Shown here one piece after another: positions 53,209-64,000 of a DNA stretch of 64,000 nucleotides. The DNA comes from Isoetes taiwanensis (lineage: Eukaryota > Streptophyta > Lycopodiopsida > Isoetales > Isoetaceae). The DNA lies in NCBI GenBank assembly GCA_021234155.1, contig JAJEKV010000071.1, positions 5,456,483-5,520,482 of the forward strand. Reading direction: 5' to 3'. Position 1 is the first letter of the stretch. Every line of letters begins with the position of its first letter. The position numbers and the translations under genes were made by a program. The notes under the pieces were generated by a model. That model saw nothing but the letters and a program-made list of their open reading frames with translations, was not told the origin of the DNA and made no database searches.

Positions 53209-53802
53209 AACCTACAATAAGTAGGTCCAATCGTACTACCTAGAATTCCCATAATTCCCCTCAATCGTGAGCGCCCAGAGCTCCCTATGCACGATCGCTT
53301 ACTGATCCCCTTCAGAAGTTCTAAGGAGAACTTGATACTGCAACATCAGTATTGCTCAAAGGTCAAAAACACTCCAGAACGGAGCGTCTCTCTAAGCCAA
53401 CATCAAATATTGAAGTAGCTTAGAACAAGACGAATTGATTCCAATCAATACGCAATGGGCCAAAACCCCTAGCAGTAGAAGATCAGGCTATCAAACAAGA
53501 CGGATTGCTTCAACTGCGTGCTCCAAAGGAAAATTGTGATCCTCACAAAACGCCTCCAGAACTCTTTATAGGGCCACTAGGGCCAAGTTTAGCCTGAAAA
53601 AGGCTCGTGGGCCTTTTCTACAGCAAAATTAGAGCAAAGATAGCTCTTATTCGATCAGTTTTAGCTGATCCGGCCGCCCTGTTGCTATCCCGAGATTACA
53701 GTTCAGTTTTATCCTTTTAAAGGCTCCAGCCAATGAAATAAAGCCACGTCACGCCCCCAAATCAAAGATTAAATGGCTTTTCCTTATTGACTTTATAATT
53801 TA
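53209..53802 (-). repeat. Truncated gypsy LTR
   Basis: Similar to 48093-48690, including GTAGGTCC(A/G)ATCGTACTACC and GCCACGTCACGCCCCC. The remaining ~150 bp of the LTR are cut off by the Helitron terminus at 53802 and are not found elsewhere in the window. Confidence 0.8.
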
Positions 53803-53830
53803 CTAGAAAAAGTGGCCAGCGTTGCTGGGC
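53802..53830 (-). mobile_element. Helitron 3' terminus, minus strand
   Basis: On the minus strand: hairpin GCCCAGCAACGCTGGCC, ACTTTTT, CTAG, then host T (plus-strand A at 53802). It matches 15737-15780 over about 45 bases. The element body extends to higher coordinates; its 5' end was not located. Confidence 0.75.
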
Positions 53831-56690
53831 TTTTCGATAGGCATAAGTTCAAATATTAGCGAAGTTTGAAAATTATAATGCATTTGTTTTTGTTGCTCCA
53901 TTTTCAAGTGCAAAGGCATCTTGTTAATGTGTGTAATTATATTGCATCTCACATTTGTAACATATATTGCTTAGAGAAGACGAAAGTAATTAGATGGAGA
54001 GACAATCTAATATTTGATGTATAGAAGCTGCTGCTGGGAGAGAAAAGCCTTGAGATCGGCAGTAATGGCACCTTCTACTGGAAAAGGATGTAGAAAGGAA
54101 ATAAGAGAAAACTAAATGGTATAAAACCTGATATTGCCGGGCTCAAAGCACGTAGTAGTTGTTCATATTGCAATAGACGAAGTTGGAAGGTTTGGTTGGA
54201 AGTTGTAGTTTATCATAAGTTAGCTAAAAAAGAAGGGATGATGGTTAGTAGGTTGATGTTCAAGAGGATCATCTTCAACATGTCATCCATAGGCTTGCGA
54301 AAGCTCCGAGGAAAGTGCAACATATGGTCAGACGGCCATCCTCTTTGTCTTTAATCCCTTTCAATTGCAAATCCTTTCAACATCCAAAAGTCGCATTATA
54401 TTGTTTGCTAGAATTAGGTGCCTATTGTAGTACCTATTGTACAATGGGGACAATATATCTAAACCATTATTTTAACCATCATTACATCCTTTATAGAATG
54501 GGGCATGTTATGGGTAATTTGAGACAATTTCTAGTGTTGTGTATACGAAATCCCCAACACGTACCCGCCATCTTCTTTGTCTTTAGTCCTTTTCAACTGC
54601 AAATTCCTCCAACATTCAAAAGTGGCATTATATTTTTTGCTAGAATTAGGTCCTTTACCCTATAATAGGGGAATTTTTGTAGTATCTATTGCACAATCGG
54701 ACAATATCTAAATCTTTATTTTAACCATCGTCATACCCTTTATAAATTGGGGCATGTTGGATTGGATTTAACCCTTTTTTGAAATAATTTTCTAGAATTA
54801 TGTATATGAAATCTCACTATCAATTTCTTGAGTATGATGTAGAACCTTCTATACATGTCGATACCAAATACATTCAAAAAGTGGACTCCATGGAATCTCT
54901 ATGTCAATCCATTAAATACAAGGTACAACAATTGAGCTTGCACAAAAGAAAATGAAGTACAATATAGAACATTTGAGTTTGCTGGAAGGTAACAAAGAAC
55001 TTCACCATGTCTATGAAATTCTTCCTCCAATTAAAATAAGAACTTCACTCTATGGAATCTCACGACCAAGTTATTGCAAATAGTGTTGTCAACCTAGCAA
55101 TGTGACATTCAATGTCAAGTTAGTCAATAAATAAAGAACAATTATCACATGAAAGAGTAGATCGTTGCCAAAGAAATAGAGGTAAAATTCAAGGCTTTAC
55201 ATTTCGAAGAGCATTTATTTTGTAACAATAATTCAAAGAAAACTACAATGCATGAAAAATAACAATCGATAAGATGGATGGTCAAAGGACGAAGAGGATC
55301 ATGAGAGACAATGGCTAAAGAAACATAAAATATTTATCTTATCATGGAAATGTTTCTTTAACTGCATGTCTTTACAATGAGAATGCATGCTTGAAAAGAA
55401 AGGATGCATAGCCCGGAAGAGTCTCACATTGTCGCAAAATTAATAATCTTTATCTGTATTGCCCTGTCCAAAATGGATGAGAGTCATTGTAATGCTTGAG
55501 TATAACATTTTGATCTACCACTATAGAAAAACAAAGGAAATTAACAAAGAAAGGCACACCTTTACAATTTTCAAATCATGGTTTAGGGAAATTTCAAGAG
55601 AATTTGGAATTGGACTTGTACCAATGCGAAGCCAAACATTGCTTACAAAAAGAAGTTCTGGCAGCTAGTGCATTGAGAGAATACAAATAAATGCAGCTTC
55701 AGTGGGATGAACAAAATTCCAGAAGTCATTGGATGGATAGAGACTTGCAAACCAAGTTTTTGTTATAGCTTCAACATATTATGATCTGTTATGTTGATAC
55801 TGGCTTAATTCAGTCTATTAAAACACATCCTTACATCAAACAAACCTTCCTCCAAAAGCCACATTGCAGATTGAATAACATTCTTGCACGTCATCGCTTT
55901 TGTTTCCATATTTGAGGGGCATCTCGTATTTAGGCATGACCACAGAACTGTATATCAGACTACTAAGGCATTCCACGCTAAGTGATTGAATTGAAGACAA
56001 AAAAACAAAGTCAAGGTCTATGTAGCATAGCTTGCTTTGAGAAAAATCTTACTCTCGCATAGTTAAACAAAATTTTCACAAAGAGCTCTAAAGCTATAGG
56101 AAAGAGATCCTTTATGCAATTTAATGGAACCCCAAAGATTTCCATTTCTGAATTGTATTACATATTTACTGCTATGGCATTGAAGCTTGTTTTGACGGAA
56201 ACTGTAGCTACAAATGCTCATCTAACTGATGTTAAATGGGAGCAATCTTGTCTCACTTAGGACTGAGGCAAAAATCCTGTCTATGGAAAAAGAAAGAAGG
56301 GAGGACATAACAACAACTAAGACACCTACAATAAACAAATTTGTGCCAAAGGAATTAGTTACATGGGTCTGTGCTGAAAAATGCATTATCATATCAATGG
56401 ACTCTGTAATGAGCAGATAATTCAACATACCTATATTCGCTATGTCTGCAAAGCTTGTCCATTAGCATTACCTAGCAGCAAAAGATTTCTCCTCAAGAGT
56501 TTGCTCCAACATTCTTGAACAGAATGAGACATCTTGAACAGTGGGTGATCAAAGGCTAGTTGTTCATTGATGCGACTATTAGTCTATCATGTCAGCATAT
56601 GACCTCTGTAAAATCAAACCAAGAGCAAAAGTTAGTATCTGCCCTGCATCTTAAAATGGAACGAATCGCTTTCCATTGATATCTTTGAGG
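53831..56690. other. Non-coding, probably Helitron interior and flank
   Basis: No supported gene. A diverged duplication is seen at 54340-54500 and 54570-54740 (GCCATC(C)TCTTTGTCTTTA ... TTGCTAGAATTAGG). AT-rich throughout. Confidence 0.4.
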
Positions 56691-56701
56691 CAATTCTTGG
56701 G

Positions 56702-56946
56702 CCCAGGGGATGCACCTATTGTATAGGGGGTATGCCACATGCGTGCAAGGGGTTGGCAAAAATCCCCTTGTATACGTATTTGTTTTTCCAGAAACCCCCT
56801 TTTCAGCCACATACAGTGCCAAAATCGCCCTAAAAACCCCAAAAAGCTACCCCTAGGTACGAGTATATGTACGGTTTAAGGGGAAAACAAACCCTTTTGG
56901 GTCATTCACATGGTTTGTACGGCCAAAACTATGTGAACCCCCCTTG
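56702..56946. mobile_element. hAT-like MITE, copy 1 (245 bp)
   Basis: The left end (C)CCAGGGGATGCAC and right end GTGAACCCCCCTTG form an imperfect terminal inverted repeat. It is flanked by an exact 8-bp duplication TTCTTGGG (56694-56701 and 56947-56954). It is similar along its length to 63550-63796 (TATGCCA(C/T)(A/C)TGCGTGCA; TATATGTACG; CACATGGTTT). An 8-bp TSD is the hAT hallmark. No coding capacity. Confidence 0.8.
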
Positions 56947-57637
56947 TTCTTGGGGGGGCTAAAAAAAAAATGTTAAGAGTTGTTGAGAGAAATAATGGGA
57001 CTTCGACGGAGGATCTTTCAGTTACCTATGCTTGGAACTCGCTCCAAAATATTAAACGATACTTGATGCTCTGCCAAAGCCACCTACAAAAGGAAGAAAG
57101 GAAGTGTAAGTTAGTGCGACTTAAACATGACCAAGCTATCTTCCCAGCTCTGAGCAACAAGCTCTGCTGCCTGCCATATTCCATCTCACACCAAAAACAA
57201 TAGTTATTTTTTATAACAAAAGGGGCCAGTTTGTTGAGGTAATTTAACTACTGACATGGGATATTACTTGTTGTAAAGATACTATAAATGGAGAAGTATG
57301 GTGCTCGTACAATCAAGCCATATTCATCACACACATTATGTTCTAACATGTCTGCATCTCAGATCAAGGATGGTGCTGCAAGGATGGTGCTGCAAATAAC
57401 CAATTCTTACTCGCCATTTGAATCAAGATATAGTGATGTTCTAAAGAGAATTGAAAAAACAAACAGGCCGCATTGCTATAAATAGATTCACAAACAAATA
57501 GAGCAGAATGATGACATTTGATGCAAACCAATAGTCCCAAATTTGTCTTTGTATCATAACAAAGCGGACCCAACAAAATCTTTTAGCATAAACTTAATAC
57601 ATCAAGGTTTCTTTGGCGCTTTTCTTTGTTTCCCGAA

Positions 57638-57901
57638 TCAGCCGTTAGGGAATACATTTTCGCTCAAGGTCGCCCACTTTATCAATTCCCAAATTGAGTC
57701 AACCGTTGCTGGAGCGTTCTGAAGTAACCCCGTAATCCGCTTGTCAGCGGACAACTCCGCCGGATCTTCGGCCAGCGAATCTGGGCCGGGACGGGTATCA
57801 AAGTCCGCGAATTCACCAGGTGGTTGTTGTCGGGTTCGCTTAAGCAACCAAAACCCTATGTCGCCCAGCTGGGCGGATCGAGCGCTAGTGGCACGACGCA
57901 C
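57638..57901 (-). CDS. Unknown ORF, GC-richer than surroundings
   Basis: An 87-codon frame (starting MRRATSARSAQLGDIGFWLL) with PGPDSLAEDPAELSADKRIT. The local GC content is higher than the flanks and a long plus frame overlaps it (57741-58106), so coding status is uncertain. The region 57620-58480 resembles a gene 5' end (GC-rich, then intron-like CT-rich tracts at 58120-58370). Confidence 0.3.
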   Translation of the reverse strand: MRRATSARSAQLGDIGFWLLKRTRQQPPGEFADFDTRPGPDSLAEDPAELSADKRITGLLQNAPATVDSIWELIKWATLSENVFPNG

Positions 57902-58754
57902 GCATCCCCTGCTCTTCTACCGGGTTCTCCGCCCTAAGCAACCCGTAGTCAGACGGCGCATGTGTCTATGGGTGTCCGCCAAGGGCCAGACGATAAGGGG
58001 GCCCCGCCCGGGTAAACAAGGGCGAACCAAAAGCGCAAGGGGCGTAAAACGGATTTCATCATATTTCGTTTTGAAAAATCTCCCTACTCCAAGATTCTCC
58101 TATTAAACGCCTCATGGGACTTGATCCTGCGAAAATTTCCCCGATCTTTCCCCTTTTTACTCTCCCTTCTAAGCACGAAATCTTGAATTTCTTCCAAAAT
58201 GGTTCCTCCGCCTCCTCCTTGCTTCTCCCTCCTGTGGCATTGAAAGGTAGGAATTCGTTTCCGTTTCGTTTTCAGGTTTTTCCTATCCAAATTTGTTTGT
58301 TTGAATCCAGGTCCTCTTTATGATCAATTGATGATTTTTTTTTTTCTCCCGCAGATTTTGCAAAGTTTGGGCTTAATCTGCTCCCGGATCATGACCGGGC
58401 CCAATTTTGGATGCGAGGAGGTTCAAAAGCGCAGGCAAATCGTTGTTCCATGACTTCCCGCCATGTCCATATGCGGCGAAATGATGCTTCATCATTCTAA
58501 TGCTTCAATTTGATGTGGGTAATCAAACCCGGCTCCCAAAAACACGGACCAGAAAAAATATGATGAATATGATGATGAATCCTTCGCCGGATCATGGGTT
58601 TACGCCATGCCCAATTCCGCCGATCCGGATCAACCATCTCCGATCAAATTTATCGATTTTCTGGGCATCGGGGCTTCCTGATCCTTGCAGAAAACCTTCA
58701 AAAAAATCATCAAATGTGCCGGTTTGATTGGATTCTCTGATCTAAGACAGAACC

Positions 58755-58975
58755 CCGCCGGTGGGTTCGCTTGGGCGAACCCGGCAGGGGGCAATAAATG
58801 CCCCTGCGTTTGCCAGTTCGCACGGTTGGCTTAACCCTGGTTCGGGTTCGCTTGGGCGAACCCAGTGGGTAGTGCCACTGCAGCGCCACGTCAACATGGC
58901 GGGTTCGCTTGGGCGAATCCCTGGGGTTCACCTGGGCGAATTTCCTGGGTTCGCTTGGGCGAACCCGGCTGGCTC
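58755..58975. repeat. Cluster of five GGGTTCGC palindromes
   Basis: GGGTTCGCTTGGGCGAACCC at 58763, 58844 and 58948, with variants at 58901 (one change) and 58924 (several changes). Each is an 8-bp stem with a TTGG loop. The frames reported across it on both strands are repeat artefacts. Confidence 0.85.
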
Positions 58976-59029
58976 CCGAACTCAATTTCGGGGGCCGATC
59001 GAAGCACCGTTTCAAGGCTGGTGCATCTA

Positions 59030-59870
59030 AAGCTCAGTATCCTGTGCAACCCATGGTATTGCATCCTACAACAAAGAGGCAAAGTGGTTCGTTGCTTGCT
59101 AAAGAATAAAGCTACAACTGCAATTGCAGCGTTACCTGTGGCTTTCTTGGCAGAACTCCATAATTGTTTGAATTGAATCCACAGTTTGAGAGAGAAAACG
59201 GTTAGACATTTAAAATTTAACTTCCCAAGCCAGACATGGAGCTATGGCAGTCGAATCCCCATAGCAAAGCAAACCGAAGAGGCACCATTGAGCCGTTTCA
59301 AAGGACACCATCCCTGTGCTCTTGCCATAAATCAAATCATGGCATATCAAAGCAACAATCCAAATCCACTAAAAATATCACCTTTAGAGAAAGGACCGGC
59401 CATGGCTACAGACAAAAAGAAAATGCAGAATGAAGATCTCGGTCACTGCAAACTTTACAGGATCTCGGTCACTGCAAGCTTTACACCAACATGCAGGATG
59501 AATCGAAAAAAAAAGAAAGGTTTTTTCACGGAAGGATGTTCGAAAGAGAGGAAAAAAAAACAGGATATTTTCAAGGAAAGATGTTCGAAAAAGGAACTGC
59601 TCTCGCTCGCACGAAGAGATAGGGATGTGACATTCCGGCATCATTTTCATTTTTGTCTTACTATCTTAGATATGCAAGCGGGATGGAGATGTGAGCTGGA
59701 TAATAACTGCATGCACAATGATGGAGAACGAATGAGAAAAACGGTTGTGTCCTTTCACCCTTAAATCCGATGATCTATAATAAGAGTTCTCACATACAAC
59801 AAAATCAATGGCTCAAAGTGCGCACAAACTATCCTAAACGCCATTAGTATTATATATATACAAGTGATTG
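59030..59870. other. Non-coding or weakly coding
   Basis: A 192-codon plus frame (59186-59764) is Lys-rich, with an internal duplication of ATCTCGGTCACTGCAA (59427, 59462) and two GGAA(A/G)GATGTTCGAAA words. It matches nothing I know and may be chance. Confidence 0.35.
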
Positions 59871-59879
59871 TACTATGAG

Positions 59880-61040
59880 TGAGTGTACAAATTTTGAGCC
59901 ATCCAATGAAGATTCTATAAAGATTCTCTTAGATTCCTCAAGGCTTAGAAAAACATTCCCAAGATTCCACGAAGATTCCCTTAGATTCCTCTACATTATC
60001 TTGAGATTCTCATAGATTCTTTAAGATTCTCTTGAGTTTCCGCTATATTCTCAAACAGTAACCCAAATTTCCTCTAGATTCTCCAAGATTCTATGTAGAT
60101 TCTCCTAAATTTCCATTGATTCTATGAAGATTCCCCTGCAAAACACATCTAATGTGAAAGATTCCCCAAGATTCCACAACTATTCTTCTAAATTCTTAAT
60201 ATTCTACAAAGATTCCTCTAGATTCTCTAAGATTATATATAAATTTTATGTAGATTCCTTTAGATATTATGTATATTCCCCTAGAGTCCATTAGATCTAA
60301 GTACATTCCCCTAGATTCTCCAAGATTCCATTAAAGATCACGTAGATTCTCAAAGACTTTACGAAGATGCGCTTAGATTCTACTAGATTTTCTAAGATTC
60401 TCATAGATTCCCTAATTCTATTGAGATTCCTCTAGATTCCCCTGCAAAACACATCCAATGTGAAAGATTCCCTAAGATTCCACAACTATTCTTCTAAATT
60501 CTTAATATTCTACAAAGATTCCTCTAGATTCAATAAGATTATATATAAATTTTATGTAGATTCCCCTAGATTCCTTTAGATATTATGTATATTCCCCTAG
60601 AGTCTATTAGATCTAAGTACATTCCCCTAGATTCTCCAAGATTCCATTAAAGATCACGTAGATTCTCAAAGACTTTACGAAGATGCGCTTAGATTCTACT
60701 AGATTTTCTAAGATTCTCTTAAGATTCTCATAGATTCCCTAATTCTGTTGAGATTCCTCTAGATTCCCCAAGTTTCTATGTAGATTCTCCCAGATCCCCT
60801 TAGATTCTATGAAGGTCCTCTTAGATTCTTCAAGATTTTATGAAAATTCCTCTAGATTCTCAAAGGTTTTATAAGGATTCGCTTAGGTTCTTAAAGATTC
60901 TCTTGTGATTCCCATAGATTCCTCAAGATTCTATGGAGATTCCTTTACATTCTTTAAGATGCTGCGAAGATTCCCCTAGATTCTCTTAAATTCGCATAGA
61001 TTCCATAAAATACCAAGATTCCAAGAAGATTCTTAGTATT
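59880..61040. repeat. AGATTC-rich satellite with 306-bp duplicated unit
   Basis: Degenerate units of 10-16 bp of the form CTAGATTC(T/C)CCTAAGATTC fill the region. A block starting CCCCTGCAAAACACATC at 60133 is repeated at 60439 (offset 306), with high identity and a ~20-bp indel near 60715. Confidence 0.85.
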
Positions 61041-61059
61041 CGATCATATTCGCTTCAAC

Positions 61060-63160
61060 TACGATGAAACAATGTCAAAGCACTACTCATTGGAAAGCTC
61101 TCGATGAGAGGAATCCAATGGCATAGGCCTCACCTTCATCCGACCCCTTTGCTGCAAGTTACGGGCCTTTGAAGATAATCACAAAAAAGAAGCTTCCTCG
61201 AAATTCCTTTCATAAATGTTGGTACCACCTCATTACTTTTTTATTAAATGAGGATGCCACCTCAACTCCTTCAATAAATAAATTGCAACTTAATAAAAAA
61301 ACTTAGTGGCCAGGATTTCTCCTCCCTCTTTTGATCCAAGGGCTGAGATTGGCCACACCAAATAGCACTTTTAGGGACCTTCCTTGCACCTTCCTTAAAA
61401 AAATCAAGGGCTATGATTTTACCTTCCCCCCTTGATCTGACGGTCTAGAGGCATGGTGCATGCCCCATGCATGACCCCATGTAGATCCTAAGGCCGTAGA
61501 TGTGCCACCTCATTGGCCCACAAATAGACGGCCTAGATTGATTTGAATATGTAAACAATCCATGGGTACATCGTTTCCCATGGACACATAGAATAATTAT
61601 ATATATATTATGATATCTATAATTATAATTTGGTAGATTCTAGAATGTTCTATAATTAGACATTAAAATGCAGATATTTCAATGGTGCATGCAACGTGAA
61701 GCTACTAGAAGATTCTAAGAGGCTGGAGCGTTTCTTAAAACTAATTAGGAATGTTTGGCGCCTTCTCGAATGATCCAGGGAAGCTTTTGTCGCCTTCTCG
61801 AATGATCCAGAGAGGCATTTATCTTCGTATTAAAGGGAGGAAGAGGTAGTCATGCAGCGGTCGATGTTTAGAAGACGGATGTGAAGAGTGATGATACAAG
61901 CTGTGTTGGCTTAAATTAAGGGTTGCGTTTCAGGCTTGTGAGAGCTGTGTTGGATTTCAAGGCTTTGCGTTCAAACTCAGGCAGACTGGCGTAAAGCAAC
62001 GTTGAAGCTGCAGAAGGCATAGACAAGTAAGGAGGGTTCTGACTGATGCAGATCCTTACTTTGCAGGATTTGAGTTCGTAAGGCGGAGCTGCTGCCACCA
62101 TATCTAGGTATTGAAAATATATGAACCGTGTCTGTTCTACCCTTTTTTTTGGGGCTTATGTGCAAGTTCGCGCTTCCGATATCAGAGAACATTAAATCTC
62201 TGTGGTGCAATACCAATACCGATTCAACAAAATAACCTGAATGTTCTGCCATAGATAGGGCAATGAAGACTCATCATCTGTAGGACAATGATTTTTTGAA
62301 TGCCATCTTTCATTTTTTCCTTAAATCACCCTGGTAACATTGCCTTCATTTCTGAACCTAAATCGGCCTACTGAAGCTCCAATTTTGTAGAAATCTCGAT
62401 GCCCTAGAAACTTGAAACTGGAGCAGACAGAATCAAGGGCAGAAACCGGAGCAGACAGAATCAAGGACAGAATTTTCATATGCATATATTTTTTGAAAAA
62501 GACAAAAAAAAATCCATGTGTTTTTTTTTTTTCCTTTTAAAGATACAGTAAAACCAGAGCTGTGGTTATTCTGTTATGCGGGTACTTTGATGGCCAAGAA
62601 TCAAGCTCAAGGCTATGTCCTATCACCATTTTTTTTTTCAAATTTGGATACAAACTCAGGCATTTGCTACATATACAACTCTGCTATTTTGGACTATTGA
62701 TCAATGAAATTTAGATCTTCCTTTTTTTTAAACCGTAACATCATAATGCTAAGATTTGTGGTACATTTGCAATGTAGATATTCAAACTAAACTTCTTAGC
62801 TAGAGTTTCTACATCTTCACACTAATGCCATCAACTAATAATGCAAAAATATGGTACAACATAGATTCTTAAATTATGAAAGGTTGGAATTGTCATAATG
62901 ATAAGTAGATTCACTAAAAGATATAGTGATTTCTTCTCAACATTGGAGATGAACTGCTTACTTGTGATGCACATGTTTAAAGTGGAACATGTTTTTTATA
63001 ATCTTTAAATTTCATGGCACATTTAACCACCTTAACATGTCACATGAAAGTGCCATGGTGTTTTGATGTCCTAGATAGCTTTATGGTGATACTAGTGTTT
63101 GAAGCCATGTACTGTTATTATTGGGCTAAGATCTTAGGCTTAAAACTCCCCATATAGCTA
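61060..63160. other. Non-coding stretch
   Basis: No supported gene. A short direct duplication TTGTCGCCTTCTCGAATGATCC-like lies at 61760-61815. Minus frames at 62252-61916 have no recognisable features. Confidence 0.4.
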
Positions 63161-63164
63161 AGAA

Positions 63165-63541
63165 GGTTTTTTTTTTTTGAAGGACGACAAACTCATTCAA
63201 TATTCCAGAAGATGTACGCACATAGATGCAGAGACAGGAATAAAATCTCAGCAGACAAAGATAATCCACTGAGTGCAACCACCTGTCTATGCATAAGATA
63301 AGATACCCAAATATTAAACAAAAATCAAACGTTTTTTCTCAGGAGCAAGCTGAGAACATAGGTATGCCTTTACCAATCTGTCTTGCGCCTCGTGAAGAAG
63401 TTGGTCGACACTAATTGATAAGCCTTTGAAGATATACATTCGCCTTCTTTTCCAAATAGACCACAACAACCAGCCTGAAGCTAAGTGGAAAGCCTGTTGC
63501 TGCAAGCTGTTCCAAGTGGAAGGATAAATGGCGAGAAGCAC
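63165..63541 (-). mobile_element. LINE 3' fragment (after the MITE)
   Basis: Poly-T at 63168-63178 is the tail. The frame 63541-63314 encodes SLQQQAFHLASGWLLWSIWK, clearly similar to KQQAFHLCRAWLLWLIWKRR of the LINE at 26514. It is the same LINE family, strongly 5'-truncated. Confidence 0.8.
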
Positions 63542-63549
63542 CTGCTGGT

Positions 63550-63796
63550 CAAGGGGGATTCACTCATGTATAAGGGGGATATGCCATCTGCGTGCATGGG
63601 GTGGCAAAAAACCCCCCTGTATATGGATTTTTAAAAGCAAATTTTGACCCCTTCCGAATAAAAATTACCTAGGATAGTGCAAAAAATACCAGAAAAAGGA
63701 CCCCCTGCCGACCGTATATGTACGAAAATGGGTCCAAAAAAACCCCTCCCCGTGCATGCACATGGTTTATACGCCCAAAACTGTGAACCCCCCTTG
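63550..63796. mobile_element. hAT-like MITE, copy 2 (247 bp), inside a LINE
   Basis: Ends CAAGGGGGATTCAC and GTGAACCCCCCTTG (13 of 14 inverted). The flanks CTGCTGGT (63542-63549) and CTGCTGGC (63797-63804) are a 7-of-8 target duplication. The LINE reading frame continues on both sides: ...LTSQQ before and VLLAIYPSTW after, like LCSQKLLMGVFPSSW of the LINE at 26542. Confidence 0.85.
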
Positions 63797-63804
63797 CTGC
63801 TGGC

Positions 63805-63915
63805 TAGTCAAGACCACATGGAAGAGAGATAGTAACCATGATCAAACTGGCTGAACTTGGTCACATAGAAAGAAGCAGTGCTCGATACTCTCAACTTGCC
63901 GCTAAGAAGGTTTAC
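63805..63915 (-). pseudogene. LINE zf-RVT piece upstream of the MITE
   Basis: The minus strand encodes VESIEHCFFLCDQVQP, a stop, then SWLLSLFHVVLTSQQ. This is the H...C part of zf-RVT and continues into 63541 after removal of the MITE. The 5' limit of this LINE is not clear and may lie beyond about 63915. Confidence 0.6.
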
Positions 63916-64000
63916 TAAACGGCTATATGCACGAAAGTGGCTAGGAATATAGTTCAAAGAAGACACAATAATATATGTCGACATGCTACTAATCATTCAT

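Noticed and set aside
58710-59030. Overlapping ORFs on both strands encoding SLGRT/PKRT repeats
   Set aside because: They are translations of the palindrome cluster and open in several frames because of it.
59770-59790. 5' end of the minus-strand Helitron (TCTTATTATAGATC)
   Set aside because: The flanking base is not the required A/T target, and the LTR remnant is not found beyond it.

Overview
The window looks like repeat-rich nuclear DNA of a land plant. Evidence is an L1-type LINE set with plant-style zf-RVT C-termini, a Ty3/gypsy chromovirus primed by initiator Met-tRNA, Helitron ends, and gene pieces with plant intron signals (a VPS16 exon, an exon of the plant RING E3 family related to At3g02290, a CCCH zinc-finger fragment). 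The species cannot be read from the sequence; a fern or other large-genome plant is my guess only. I see no clearly intact ordinary host gene. Almost everything is mobile-element sequence, decayed copies, or gene fragments.

Layout. 1-6.7 kb holds an unusual cluster. It contains two small two-exon genes that appear paralogous (1-0.6 kb on + and 5.5-6.2 kb on -), an unknown basic ORF, and a decayed gene with a C2H2 finger and a C48/Ulp1 cysteine protease. It also holds a 1.1 kb satellite of a GGCCACATTAACC motif, and the same motif recurs upstream of the other genes in a consistent orientation. 6.7-19.9 kb is mostly non-coding with short retroelement tails, a TIR element, a small MITE, one Helitron 3' end and a CCCH fragment. 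19.9-24.6 kb is a nearly full-length LINE (EEP endonuclease, RT, zf-RVT) broken by a SINE-like insertion, one stop and a frameshift. 24.6-26 kb holds a structured element (second copy at 35.4 kb) and a duplicated block with inverted ends.

26.5-34.1 kb is a clean nested insertion: a 5'-truncated LINE with 13-bp target duplications carries a 3,856-bp Helitron at 27492-31347, and removing the Helitron restores the LINE reading frame across an A/T target. The Helitron carries plus-strand exon-like gene fragments. 34-41 kb is AT-rich with the RING exon, the VPS16 exon and small repeats. 41-42.2 kb is another LINE type with a (TTCTA)n tail. 43.8-53.8 kb is a minus-strand chromovirus pair sharing an LTR at 48093-48840. 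The left member is rearranged, with a chimeric RT/zinc-knuckle ORF and a 1.8 kb insert between identical 173-bp repeats. The right LTR is cut by another Helitron end.

54-64 kb is mainly non-coding. It has two copies of a 245-bp hAT-like MITE with 8-bp target duplications (one inside a LINE), a cluster of short GGGTTCGC palindromes, and a 1.1 kb AGATTC-rich satellite with a 306-bp duplicated unit. The genes do not form a host pathway; their relation is nested transposition and gene-fragment capture. The first 6.7 kb is the best candidate for something undescribed.
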